Source of the DNA: Bradyrhizobium manausense
Lineage (GTDB): Bacteria > Pseudomonadota > Alphaproteobacteria > Rhizobiales > Xanthobacteraceae
DNA: 64,000 bases
NCBI RefSeq assembly: GCF_018129685.1
Contig: NZ_JAFCLG010000007.1
Location: forward strand, 1 to 64,000
Reading direction: 5' to 3'
The position numbers were made by a program, and so were the translations under genes. The notes beneath the pieces were generated by a model. It saw only the letters and a program-made list of their open reading frames with translations, was not told where the DNA came from and did no database searches. Numbering within the stretch: position 1 is the stretch's first letter; every line of letters starts with the position of its first letter. Shown one piece after another: positions 1-8,145 of the stretch.

Positions 1-70
1 CGACAAGCGCGCAGACATCTTCCTGTCTGCAATCCTGTTGGCAGCCGCAGTCTCATGGTGGACTAATTGA
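1..70 (+). CDS. C-terminal fragment of an unidentified membrane protein
   Basis: The window opens inside an open frame that ends in TGA at 68-70. The visible residues form a short hydrophobic segment ending in SWWTN, which resembles the last membrane helix of an integral membrane protein. The gene would be convergent with the esterase that ends at 166. Too little is present to name a family, and the fragment could be a chance open frame. Confidence 0.4.
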   Translation, partial: DKRADIFLSAILLAAAVSWWTN

Positions 71-165
71 GTCCGGACCCTAGTCCGCCGATCGGCACGG
101 TCATCGCTGCCATCAACAGACGTCCTGTCCGACAGCAGTGCGCTCGCGAACCGCGCTGGAGAAGC

Positions 166-1119
166 CTAATCAAAATACCGCCGGGCAAATTTGCGGAAGT
201 TTTCCATCAAGAACCGATTCGCGCGCCTGCTGATTGGAGCGTCCGGTACCATCATATCGAAACCATGATAGGCGCCGTCGAACATTTCAAACTCAACCGG
301 AATGTTGGCCCGGCGAAGATTTTCGACGTAGATCTGTGTTTCATCCCGAAACGGCTCGAGACTGCCGACGAACGTGATCGTCGGCGGCAATTTGGTATAG
401 TCGGTGCAGCGTGCCGCCGCCGCGTAAGGCGTAATCGTCGTCACGCCGTCGAGATAGCGGGACCATGCCAGCCGGTTGGCTTTTTCATCCCAGACAGGCG
501 CGTCGTTTCCGACGACCGATGCGCTATTCTGCCGGTCATCGATCATTGGATAGAGCGGCATTTGAAACGCTATTTTGACGTCGTCCGTGTCGGTCGCCTT
601 GAGCGAGACGGCGGCCGCAAGCCCTCCGCCCGCGCTATGGCCCGACACGATGAATTTGTCGGTTCTTCCGCCGAGGGAGGCGGCGTGATCCCTGATCCAC
701 AGCAAGGTATCGTAGCAGTCATCGAATGCGGCGGGGAATGGCGCTTCAACGGCCTTTCGATAATCGGGCGCGACGATGATGCACGGCTCCGTATCGATGA
801 AATTCCTGATGACCGAGCCGAATTGCTCGGGCACCCCGTGAACGTAACCGCCACCATGCAGGTAGAGCATGATCGGCAGCGGTCCACTGGCTGCGATCGG
901 CCGATAGATTCTGACACGAATAGGCGCCCCGCCATTCGTGCGTGGAATGTGTCGCTCTTGGTTGACAAGTCCCCGGATGTTGCGTCCCCGCAAGACGGCC
1001 GCTGAGAAACGGAATACGAGCAGAGAGAACCATCCGGTATGAACAAAGCTCGCGACGATGCGGCCGACGGCATATCGGCCGCGCAGATCTTCATTCACCA
1101 TTACTCTGGTGACCTTCAT
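166..1119 (-). CDS. HSL-family alpha/beta hydrolase (esterase/lipase)
   Basis: This 317-residue protein is a carboxylic-ester hydrolase of the hormone-sensitive-lipase family (alpha/beta hydrolase fold 3). The oxyanion-hole motif HGGG is near residue 89 and the nucleophile elbow is GHSAGG near residue 161. An Asp in FRDET and a His in AYHGFD near the C terminus complete the triad. Length is normal for the family. It is the last gene of a minus-strand run that starts with the GT-C-like membrane protein and includes two acyltransferases and an SGNH hydrolase, so de-acylation of a surface glycan or its precursor is a plausible role (inference). A hydrophobic stretch near residues 24-45 could anchor it to the membrane. 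A start at Met8 is also possible. Confidence 0.85.
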   Translation of the reverse strand: MKVTRVMVNEDLRGRYAVGRIVASFVHTGWFSLLVFRFSAAVLRGRNIRGLVNQERHIPRTNGGAPIRVRIYRPIAASGPLPIMLYLHGGGYVHGVPEQFGSVIRNFIDTEPCIIVAPDYRKAVEAPFPAAFDDCYDTLLWIRDHAASLGGRTDKFIVSGHSAGGGLAAAVSLKATDTDDVKIAFQMPLYPMIDDRQNSASVVGNDAPVWDEKANRLAWSRYLDGVTTITPYAAAARCTDYTKLPPTITFVGSLEPFRDETQIYVENLRRANIPVEFEMFDGAYHGFDMMVPDAPISRRANRFLMENFRKFARRYFD

Positions 1120-1239
1120 CCGACACGTCCCGCTTTAGCTCGAGGAACTCCCGCCATCCGCAGGCGCTGTTTGACCCAAGGCAGATGCGACAAGCTCGGC
1201 AAGCTAGTCTAAGGCGCGAAGGCCCCAGCAGGCTATCTT

Positions 1240-2550
1240 CTATCGCAGCGTCGCGATCATCTTTGCCGCGACGGGCGGCCGAAGGCCCAGCCCCCGGGAA
1301 AATTTCGGGCGCTTCGATGTCGGCAGTCTTTCGGGAAGCTGTCCGAAATATTTGATCGTCGTGGTCATCGCGCCCCTGATGACCGGCTCGACCTTCGTGC
1401 AGATCAACCAGCAGATCAGGACGAGGATGACCAGCTGGACCCACACCGCCGTGGTGGCATCCAGGCCGGCATCGACCAGGGCATGAATAACGGCGGTGCC
1501 GACGACGTTGTGGCTGAGATAGAGCGGATAGGTGATCAGTCCGAGCGTTCTCCAATAGGCCGGCGCCTCCGGAGCAGCGATACCGGCAGCGCACCTGTTC
1601 CTGTTCCGGTTCGCGGCCACGGCGATGAGGAGCACCGCGGCAGCCCAAACCATGATCGGCACGAGGGCTGACTGGTCCGCGATGGCCGGTATGCCGGTCA
1701 AGAAGAAAGACGCAAAATAGTAGATCTCCGCGGCCCCCGAAAGACAGGTGACGGCGACGGCGATCCGTTCGAGCTTCGTCAATTCCCTGTTTGCAGAAAT
1801 GAACAGCCAGATGCCCAGTGCAAAGAAGCAGCCGTGATTCAACAAATATGCTGCGGCCGGCACCCGGAACATCAGAATGATGAGATAGAGCAAATCGGAC
1901 GGCGTCGTGCACGACAGCACCAGCAGCGAGAAGGCATTGAATACCGCGCTGTAGATGGTGAGACCCCAGGCCAGGTGCCTCAGCGTCACCTTCTTCGACA
2001 GCATCGCGCAGTACACGAGCCCGTAAAACGCCGTCTCGGCAGCCAGCGTCCAGTACACGCCGTCAAGCCACTGACCCGTGACACCCTTGGGGACCATCAG
2101 CATGGCGTGGATGTAGGGCAGGATGAATTCGGAGGCCGGTCCGCTTCCGAAGACAAGCAGAACCAGGAGGGTCGCGGTGGCGCAGATCCAGACCGCCGGA
2201 TAAAGCCTCAAGGCCCGACCGAGCAAGAACTCGCCGGGCGAGGACTTGCAGGCGGAATTGGCGATCACGAAGCCGGAAATGACAAAGAAGATTTCGACGC
2301 CCACCCAGCCGAACCACGTGAAGGGCGCGGCAGACGGGTAGAGCACGTCGGCGGCGACGTAGCGCTCGAAGCCCGGGACGCCGATCGAAACCCAGGCCCA
2401 TGACCAGAACATCTGGTGAAAAATGGCGACCCCGAGAGCGGTGGCGAAGCGCAGCGGATCCAGCAGTGCAAAATGGTTTTTCACGGGAGGGCTTCCGATC
2501 CAAGAAACGATCCAAGAAACGATCCCGTTGCAGATATTGGATCCCTTCAT
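1240..2550 (-). CDS. acyltransferase 3 family membrane protein (OafA/NodX type)
   Basis: This polytopic inner-membrane protein of about 436 residues belongs to the acyltransferase-3 family, which moves acetyl or other acyl groups to extracytoplasmic sugars. The N-terminal signature LDPLRFATALGVAIFHQ carries the family's conserved Arg and His, and a VGVEIFFVISGFVI segment follows. About ten hydrophobic helices can be seen. The first 20 residues contain a duplicated IVSW encoded by a 12-bp tandem repeat. A GTG at 2484 (VKNHFALLDPLRF) would start the protein at the usual place in this family and leave the repeat outside the gene. The next gene upstream is another acyltransferase 3. Confidence 0.85.
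   Translation of the reverse strand: MKGSNICNGIVSWIVSWIGSPPVKNHFALLDPLRFATALGVAIFHQMFWSWAWVSIGVPGFERYVAADVLYPSAAPFTWFGWVGVEIFFVISGFVIANSACKSSPGEFLLGRALRLYPAVWICATATLLVLLVFGSGPASEFILPYIHAMLMVPKGVTGQWLDGVYWTLAAETAFYGLVYCAMLSKKVTLRHLAWGLTIYSAVFNAFSLLVLSCTTPSDLLYLIILMFRVPAAAYLLNHGCFFALGIWLFISANRELTKLERIAVAVTCLSGAAEIYYFASFFLTGIPAIADQSALVPIMVWAAAVLLIAVAANRNRNRCAAGIAAPEAPAYWRTLGLITYPLYLSHNVVGTAVIHALVDAGLDATTAVWVQLVILVLICWLICTKVEPVIRGAMTTTIKYFGQLPERLPTSKRPKFSRGLGLRPPVAAKMIATLR
2497..2525. repeat. 12-bp tandem repeat at the acyltransferase 5' end
   Basis: The unit gatccaagaaac occurs at 2497-2508 and 2509-2520 and is followed by gatcc at 2521-2525. It encodes the duplicated IVSW if the ATG at 2550 is used. 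If translation starts at GTG 2484 the repeat lies in the leader. Confidence 0.85.
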
Positions 2551-2755
2551 CGGGCTCTGCGACGTTGGTCACACTGTCTCCGCCCATGGTTCAAAATGCG
2601 CGGATTCTCCGCACGTATTGCCGGGCACTCCGGGCCGTGCTTCCGCGCTGCGTGATGCGCCTCACGAAAGCGCTGTCGCTGTCGCTGGATCGAATTTGGG
2701 ATCGGCCCCGTCGCGTCCGGGTGGCTCGCTCGGCGCGGGGCGTAGCGCTCGCGTC

Positions 2756-3883
2756 TTATGGCGAAGCGATAGATGCCCCGGCGGCGCGCGGTTGTAACAA
2801 GGCGTCGCGGATCAGCCGCTGTGCCGGCGCTTCGAAATGACGGTAAATCAAATACGAGGCAAGCAGCGTCGTGCCGACGAAGACTCCGAAGAAGGCATTG
2901 TCATAGAGGGGGACTGGCGCCCGGATCAGTGAAAAGCCCAGCATCATCGTCAACTGAATTGGGAATTGCAGCAGATAGCTCGAATAAGTCATGTTGCCGG
3001 CAGTCTCGACAACCTGCTGCAGCCGGGCCGGCAGGATCACATCTCGGGAAAGACTGTAGAGCAGCACGGGGGTGCAGATCAGCATTACCGGCAGACCTAT
3101 CGATTCCAGATGGCCATTCGTGAGCCGATATCCGCATAACAGGAACACGCCGGCAGCGAGCCAGCTTGCGCCCTCGACCGCCAGGGGATGAATCGTTCGA
3201 GACGTTACGCATTGCCGCGCCATCGCCGCGAGGCCGCCTGCATAAAAGAAGGCGAAACAGTCTGCGATCTGTCCGGGAATCATCAGGCTGATGGCGATGA
3301 CCACCAGATTGAGCAGCCACGACCGGGTCACCAGCAACATCACGAAGAAAAAGAAATAGACCAGCACTTCGACGGAGATCGACCAGATCGGTCCGTTGAA
3401 ACTCAGGGCGTCCTGGGTCGTGCCGTTGCTCGACATCAACAGCTGAAGAAGAAAATGGAGGGCATCGTTGTTCTGGTAGACGAAGAAGGATCCGGTGAGC
3501 TGGAAGTACAGCGGCTGAAGCGCGGCGACCAGCAGAAGCGTCGCGACGTGCAGCGGATAGAGCCGCGAGAAACGCAGGACGAAGAATCTCCATCCGTCGA
3601 GCACGCGACCGGCGATCGCATCGCGATACTTCCAGAAGAAAATGAAGCCGCTAATGCACCAGAATATCCGGACCGCATACGGGCCGCTCTGGTAGAGCGG
3701 GCCGAACAGCCAATGGAGCGGCAGCTGATCCTGAACGAGATCCACTTCCCTGTCGCCCACGAAGGCGAATTGGCGATAGTGGAACAGCAGAATGGCAACA
3801 GCCGTCAGGAAGCGCAACAGCTCCAATCCCGGAAGCTTGTTCGATCGCACAGCATCAGCCGCCGGTTTCATGTCGGGTCGCAT
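2756..3883 (-). CDS. acyltransferase 3 family membrane protein (second copy)
   Basis: This 375-residue integral membrane protein is of the acyltransferase-3 family. The motif ELLRFLTAVAILLFHYRQF near residues 21-39 holds the conserved Arg and His, and FWCISGFIFFWKY near residue 75 matches the second conserved block. Roughly ten membrane helices follow. It shares the family but little sequence with the copy downstream. Its start overlaps the end of the SGNH hydrolase gene by 16 bp, so the two are probably co-translated. Acyltransferase-3 and SGNH proteins often act as a pair or a fusion (OafA, OatA) in O-acetylating glycans, so a role in decorating surface polysaccharide is likely. Confidence 0.87.
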   Translation of the reverse strand: MRPDMKPAADAVRSNKLPGLELLRFLTAVAILLFHYRQFAFVGDREVDLVQDQLPLHWLFGPLYQSGPYAVRIFWCISGFIFFWKYRDAIAGRVLDGWRFFVLRFSRLYPLHVATLLLVAALQPLYFQLTGSFFVYQNNDALHFLLQLLMSSNGTTQDALSFNGPIWSISVEVLVYFFFFVMLLVTRSWLLNLVVIAISLMIPGQIADCFAFFYAGGLAAMARQCVTSRTIHPLAVEGASWLAAGVFLLCGYRLTNGHLESIGLPVMLICTPVLLYSLSRDVILPARLQQVVETAGNMTYSSYLLQFPIQLTMMLGFSLIRAPVPLYDNAFFGVFVGTTLLASYLIYRHFEAPAQRLIRDALLQPRAAGASIASP

Positions 3884-4542
3884 GAGACCGCTGCTCCCTT
3901 CAAAACGGCCTCATTCCAAAGCTGATACCCCGCGGCGCTCAGATGTACGCCGTCGATCGTGTGCGGCGTCGGCAGCGACGGCAAGGCAGCGAAGGTCGCG
4001 CCGTTGCGGACGGCGAGGGCCGGCAGAGCGGAATTGTAGCTGTCGATGAGCGGCGTCGCCTTCGTTCGCCTCTCGACGGGAAGACGAGGCGACGCGTCGA
4101 GCGGCGGAATGCCCAGCATGATCACACGGGCGGTCGCCTTCGAAAGCGTCGCCACGAGCGAGCTGTAGTTCGCCTCGAACTGCGGCACGTCCCGCGCGGC
4201 TCCCAGCGCGTCATTGATCCCCAGCGCGATCACGATGGCGGCGGCGGGTTTGCCGTCGAGTGCATCCATCAGCCAGCCGCCCAGATCGCTGGTCGTCGAG
4301 GCACCATCCAGGCCAGCGTTGACGATGGCATGGCCGCACAGCTCGCGCGGCAGGGTAGAGGCTTCGACAATGCTGTCGCCCAGAACGATGATGGGATGAT
4401 CGATCCGGCTCAGCGTGTAATAAAGGATGGTTTGCCGGCTTCGACGGTGCGACTCGGCAAAGGCCTGCTTTTTGACGATGGAGGCGCTGACCGAAACAGC
4501 ACCGATTGCAAGGACCGCAAGGCCGATAAGCACCCGGTTCAT
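3868..4542 (-). CDS. SGNH/GDSL-type hydrolase or O-acyltransferase
   Basis: A 224-residue protein with an N-terminal signal or anchor (MNRVLIGLAVLAIGAVSVSA) followed by an SGNH domain. Block I is VLGDSIVEAS with the catalytic Ser, block III is GINDAL with the Asn, and block V is DGVHLS with the catalytic Asp and His. The reading frame extends 24 codons further upstream, but Met at 4542 begins the secretion signal, so it is taken as the start. Overlap with the downstream acyltransferase-3 gene suggests that this is the periplasmic partner for acyl transfer to a polysaccharide. Confidence 0.8.
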   Translation of the reverse strand: MNRVLIGLAVLAIGAVSVSASIVKKQAFAESHRRSRQTILYYTLSRIDHPIIVLGDSIVEASTLPRELCGHAIVNAGLDGASTTSDLGGWLMDALDGKPAAAIVIALGINDALGAARDVPQFEANYSSLVATLSKATARVIMLGIPPLDASPRLPVERRTKATPLIDSYNSALPALAVRNGATFAALPSLPTPHTIDGVHLSAAGYQLWNEAVLKGAAVSCDPT

Positions 4543-4670
4543 GTACGCACTCGAACATATCAGTGGTTCAAACCGGTAAAAGATAGACCCGTGAAGGTTA
4601 AGACAATCCGCCAACGATCAGCAAAATGATCGTGACCGGCTGGCCGCGGACATGTTTGGTCTATGCCTCG

Positions 4671-6167
4671 TCAACGTCCCGGTGCCGGCCTCGTATAGAC
4701 GCTCTCGTAAAGACCGGTATGCGCCTCCGTCCATCCCCGCTTTCCGACGAGGAACTGTCTCAGCTGTTCATGCCCCTTCAGCCACAACACGGCGTCGATG
4801 TGGTATTTTTCAAGCACGTCGTCCCAGGTGCTTTCGTCGACCTCCCAGTGAACGAGCCTGAAATAGTCTCGCAAGAGTTCGTCTGGATAGGCGGTCGCGG
4901 CCCGCCCATCCACGAACAGCGGGATTGATCCATGGGTGAGAAGGATCAGATATCCTCCCACGTTCCAGTGATTGAGCACGCGCGCATGCGCGAGATGTGT
5001 CTGCAGATATTCGGCGTCTTGCTCCGATAGCATCTCGGGCAGCGCCAGCGCCGGCTTGATCTGAAGGAACGTCAGAGGGAGCACACACACGCCGGCGATC
5101 GCTGCGGTCATGAGGGCGCGCTGAACCTGTCGCTGAGGCAGCCGCTCGGGCAGAAATCGATCGAGGTGCACAGCCACGGGAATCGCCGAAAAAATGAAGA
5201 AGAACGACAAATAGCGAAACTGGTAGAGCCCAAGGGCAAGAAAGACCCAGGAAAGAATGCGAGGCTCGAGGCGAATTTTCGTGGAGGCGCCATAGCGCAA
5301 TTCGAGTGCGACAAACGCCAGAATGTAAGCCATTCCGGGAATGCTGCCTGGCATTTCGATGTTGTGGGAGTAGGGCAGCCACTCGCCGATATTCGCCTGG
5401 ACAAAGTGTCCCAAGGTCGCGGTCACACCTTCGTAGACCTGCCAACCCAATGGATTGACGAAGGTCGCAGCGAAGCAACCGACCCCGGCCAGCGTTATGG
5501 CTTTGAGGCTGCTCCAGTCGCGCCGGAACAGGGCCCCTGCGCCGAAGACGGCGAGGATCATGAAGCCCAGCACGAATCCTCCGTGCAGGTTGACCCAAAG
5601 CATCATCAGCAAGGGCAACAGCAGGATTTTCAATGGCCGCAAGCACTCGCGGTAAAAGATGACGCTGAACAACATGGTCGCGACGTTCGGAGATGCTGCC
5701 AGGTAGATGTTGGGAGCAGCCTCGTAGGTGGGATACAACAGGCAGGTCGCGAAAATTGCGATGCAGGCAGCGAGCCCGGAAGCCCCGGCCCTCAAGCAGG
5801 CAGACGTCAGATACCCGGCGATCAACGCGCCGCACGCGACAACCAGGCCGACCAGACCCCCATAGCCCGCATATTTGAAAATCAAGCTGGCGATGACATC
5901 CCATAGCCAGGAGAGGTTGAACCACTGCCTGGTCCCGAGCGTGAATGACCAGGGGTCCTGGAACGGAACCTGCGCTTCGCTTCTGATCAGGTCGCCCGCG
6001 GCCAGATGCCAGCCGAGGTCGTAATGACCCAGGATGAGCGAGGCGTTGGAAATGTAGAATACGCTCAAGAGCGAGATCAGGAATGCATAGGTTCCGAACG
6101 TCGACGGCGGTGTCGCCCCTGATGGCCCGGCAGGGTTCTGGAGCACCTGGACATTCCGCGCGTTCAT
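4671..6167 (-). CDS. GT-C-like polytopic membrane protein, possible lipid-linked glycosyltransferase
   Basis: This 498-residue membrane protein has about ten hydrophobic helices. The first periplasmic loop has the pattern HYDLGWHLAAGD, in the position where GT-C fold glycosyltransferases carry their acidic catalytic motif. A soluble C-terminal part contains NHWNVGGYLI and PLFVDGRA, a combination seen in a broad family of bacterial membrane proteins of this architecture. It is the first gene of a minus-strand run with acyltransferases and hydrolases, so a role in exopolysaccharide or lipid-linked sugar assembly is likely. The donor and acceptor cannot be told from sequence. Confidence 0.65.
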   Translation of the reverse strand: MNARNVQVLQNPAGPSGATPPSTFGTYAFLISLLSVFYISNASLILGHYDLGWHLAAGDLIRSEAQVPFQDPWSFTLGTRQWFNLSWLWDVIASLIFKYAGYGGLVGLVVACGALIAGYLTSACLRAGASGLAACIAIFATCLLYPTYEAAPNIYLAASPNVATMLFSVIFYRECLRPLKILLLPLLMMLWVNLHGGFVLGFMILAVFGAGALFRRDWSSLKAITLAGVGCFAATFVNPLGWQVYEGVTATLGHFVQANIGEWLPYSHNIEMPGSIPGMAYILAFVALELRYGASTKIRLEPRILSWVFLALGLYQFRYLSFFFIFSAIPVAVHLDRFLPERLPQRQVQRALMTAAIAGVCVLPLTFLQIKPALALPEMLSEQDAEYLQTHLAHARVLNHWNVGGYLILLTHGSIPLFVDGRAATAYPDELLRDYFRLVHWEVDESTWDDVLEKYHIDAVLWLKGHEQLRQFLVGKRGWTEAHTGLYESVYTRPAPGR

Positions 6168-6628
6168 TCCAATACTTCCAACTCTGACCTACGCCGGCTT
6201 GCTGCCGCCGGTTGTCATTCCGCCAACCGCTTATCAGCGAATGATCTAAGGTAGAGTGAAGATTGATTGTGCAATCGAAGTTCCACAAGCAACAGAAAGG
6301 GATAGTTAATGCCGGCTTAGGCCTGGCAGCGCGCATCTTGTGCGCCGACGTCCGCCCTCAGGCGATCAGCGGACGTCGCGGAGACGCGCCTAAAGCGCGA
6401 TGGAGTCAGGTTCGATCGGCGTCAGGGTTTACCTCTCCCCGACGGGGAGAGGTTGGATTGCTATGGCGCGCAATTGCGCGCCTGAGCAATCCGGGTGAGG
6501 GGCCGCGGCAACCAGTGAGACCGAAACCCCTCACCCGGATCGCATCTTCGATGCGATCCGACCTCTCCCTGCGGGAGAGGTGATCTGAGCTCTCGGTTCG
6601 CATCGATTCAACCAAAACACATCATGCT
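6168..6628. other. 461-bp intergenic region with a repeat element
   Basis: This lies between the start of the GT-C-like gene and the end of the amidohydrolase gene. No gene with a ribosome site and coding bias is seen. The right half holds the inverted repeat at 6431-6583. The left part (6168-6430) should contain the promoter of the polysaccharide cluster, but no clear -35/-10 pair could be chosen. Confidence 0.6.
6431..6583. repeat. dispersed palindromic repeat, family A copy 1
   Basis: Two hairpins (acctctcccc gacggggagaggt and acctctccct gcgggagaggt) flank a core with cctcacccg in both orientations and a small inner hairpin gatcgcatc/gatgcgatc. Copies with the same layout lie at 36974-37105, 51259-51427 and 59310-59457. 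It does not look coding. Confidence 0.85.
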
Positions 6629-7513
6629 TCAGATCCCCAATATCTTCCTTGCGTTGGCCTTCAGCACCTTCGGCCGGATCTCGTCGCGGATGTCGAGCTT
6701 GGCGAAGTCGGCGAGCCAGCGGTCCGGCGTGATCACCGGCCAGTCCGAGCCGAACAGCATCTTGTCCTGCAGGATCGAGTTGATGTAGCGCACCAGGATC
6801 GGCGGGAAGTATTTCGGCGACCAGCCGGAGAGGTCGATGTAGACGTTCGGCTTGTGGGTCGCGACCGACAGCGCCTCTTCCTGCCAGGGGAAGGAGGGAT
6901 GGGCGAGGATGATCTTGAGGTCGGGGAAGTCGGCCGCGACGTCATCCATGTACATCGGGTTGGAATATTTCAGCCGCATGCCCATGCCGCCGGGCATGCC
7001 GGAGCCGACGCCGGTCTGGCCGGTGTGGAACAGCGCGATTGCGCCGCCATTGTTGATCTCTTCGTAGAGCGGATAGGCCATGCGGTCGTTGGCATAGAAG
7101 CCCTGCATGGTCGGATGGAATTTGAAGCCGCGCACGCCGTATTCCTCGATCAGTTTGCGCGCTTCGCGGGCGCCCAGCTTGCCCTTGTGCGGGTCGATCG
7201 AGACGAAGGGGATCAGGACGTCGAGATGGTCGGAGGCGACCTCGATCATCTCGTAATTGTTGTAGCGGCGGAATCCGGTCTCGCGTTCAGCGTCGACCGG
7301 GAAGATCACCGCGGCGATGTTCTTGGAGCGGTAATAGGCCGCGGTCTCCGGGACGGTCGGCGGATGCTTGTGCGGCGACTTGAAATAGTCGGCCATCTGC
7401 GCCTGGAAATCGTCATAGCCGTCGTCGCCATGCATGCCGCACGGCTCCTCGGCATGGGTGTGGATGTCGATCGCGACGACCTTCTCGATATCAGGCAGCT
7501 TCAGCTTCGGCAT
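6629..7513 (-). CDS. amidohydrolase family 2 metal-dependent hydrolase
   Basis: This 294-residue TIM-barrel protein is of the amidohydrolase-related family that includes ACMSD decarboxylase and 4-oxalomesaconate hydratase. Visible metal and active-site motifs are DIHTHAEEP (HxH) at the N terminus, GFKFHP in mid-protein, LAHPSFPW, and the C-terminal FGSDWP with the conserved Asp. A good ribosome site (ggagga, read from the minus strand) precedes the ATG. These enzymes usually act in aromatic or carboxylic-acid degradation as a decarboxylase or hydrolase; the substrate cannot be assigned here. A perfect 13-bp palindrome just upstream suggests control by a GntR/FCD-type regulator encoded elsewhere. 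Confidence 0.8.
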   Translation of the reverse strand: MPKLKLPDIEKVVAIDIHTHAEEPCGMHGDDGYDDFQAQMADYFKSPHKHPPTVPETAAYYRSKNIAAVIFPVDAERETGFRRYNNYEMIEVASDHLDVLIPFVSIDPHKGKLGAREARKLIEEYGVRGFKFHPTMQGFYANDRMAYPLYEEINNGGAIALFHTGQTGVGSGMPGGMGMRLKYSNPMYMDDVAADFPDLKIILAHPSFPWQEEALSVATHKPNVYIDLSGWSPKYFPPILVRYINSILQDKMLFGSDWPVITPDRWLADFAKLDIRDEIRPKVLKANARKILGI

Positions 7514-7541
7514 TGTTTCCTCCCGAGGGTTGTCGAATTGA

Positions 7542-7554
7542 TTATATGATATAA
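7542..7554. promoter_or_regulatory. candidate operator of the amidohydrolase gene
   Basis: ttatatgatataa is a perfect palindrome (6+1+6), flanked on both sides by the direct repeat cgaatt (7534-7539 and 7555-7560). It lies about 30 bp upstream of the amidohydrolase start. The local AT-richness in a GC-rich genome and the symmetry suggest a binding site for a dimeric repressor. The regulator is unknown. Confidence 0.5.
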
Positions 7555-7710
7555 CGAATTTGGCAAGGCGTTGCTGGACGGAAAACTGCAGTCGGCGAAA
7601 GTCTTTGCCTGATTTGGCGGGGCGAAGTCAGGATCGGGCCGATCCGGCCGTTTCTACTGTGCATGGGGTTGTTTTCACCGATTTGGCTGAGTGGAACCCG
7701 GCAGTTAACA

Positions 7711-7739
7711 TTGACACGACCTCCCGCCATGCCTTAAGA
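7711..7739 (+). promoter_or_regulatory. candidate sigma-70-type promoter of rpmJ
   Basis: A consensus TTGACA at 7711-7716 is followed after 17 bp by TTAAGA at 7734-7739. The L36 start codon lies about 115 bp downstream. The -35 is perfect and the -10 is weak, so this remains a prediction. Confidence 0.4.
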
Positions 7740-7853
7740 ACCGCCCCGTCCCGGGCGGTCGGTCCGCCAGCGGGAAAGATCTCATTTTGCCACATTCGCG
7801 CGTGCCGAAACGGCTGTGCCGAACACGGCCTTTGGAACGTTCAGGATTCTGCC

Positions 7854-7979
7854 ATGAAGGTCCGTAACTCGTTGAAGTCGCTGCGCGGTCGCCATCGCGC
7901 CAACCGCCTGGTCCGCCGCAAGGGCCGGGTCTATGTGATCAACAAGGTGCAGCGCCGCTTCAAGGCTCGCCAAGGCTGA
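7854..7979 (+). CDS. rpmJ: 50S ribosomal protein bL36, cysteine-free (YkgO) type
   Basis: A 41-residue, strongly basic protein beginning MKVRNSLKSLRGRHRANRLV and ending RRFKARQG. It matches bL36 in length and in the VRRKGRVYVINK core. It is the C-minus form: the usual zinc-binding Cys/His set is absent, and residues such as Lys and Arg occupy those places. It acts as a small structural protein of the large ribosomal subunit. The gene stands alone, as ykgO-type genes often do. A 15-bp tandem repeat starts at its stop codon. Confidence 0.93.
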   Translation: MKVRNSLKSLRGRHRANRLVRRKGRVYVINKVQRRFKARQG

Positions 7980-8039
7980 TCTCAGCAACGCTGATCTCAG
8001 TAAGGCTGATCTCAGTAAGGCTGATCTCAGCAGGCTGAG
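7975..8039. repeat. 15-bp tandem repeat overlapping the rpmJ stop
   Basis: Four near-identical units of gctgatctcagtaag run from 7975 to 8033 (7975-7989, 7990-8004, 8005-8019, 8020-8033). The array ends in gctgag, so its last part can fold as ctcagc-ag-gctgag. The first unit contains the rpmJ stop codon. No poly-T tract follows, so it is not a standard terminator. Confidence 0.85.
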
Positions 8040-8145
8040 TTGCCCTCGCGATCGCCTTACGCGCGCCCCGCAAGACCACGGTCTCACACGAGTTTGACGC
8101 CGCCTTTGCTTGGCAAGGGCGGCTTTGCGCGTTTAGACTTGCCGC

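Larger units (their letters stand above)
7514..7853. other. divergent control region, amidohydrolase / rpmJ
   Basis: This region separates the minus-strand amidohydrolase from the plus-strand L36 gene. It contains the 13-bp palindrome at 7542-7554 and a candidate promoter at 7711-7739. No coding region with a ribosome site was found in it. Confidence 0.6.

Noticed and set aside
7560..7979. 139-codon frame that ends with L36
   Set aside because: The upstream part is not coding-like; the bL36 length of 41 residues and the start at 7854 match the family exactly.
7975..8039. The rpmJ repeat as a rho-independent terminator
   Set aside because: A short hairpin can form but no T tract follows, and the repeat structure explains the complementarity.
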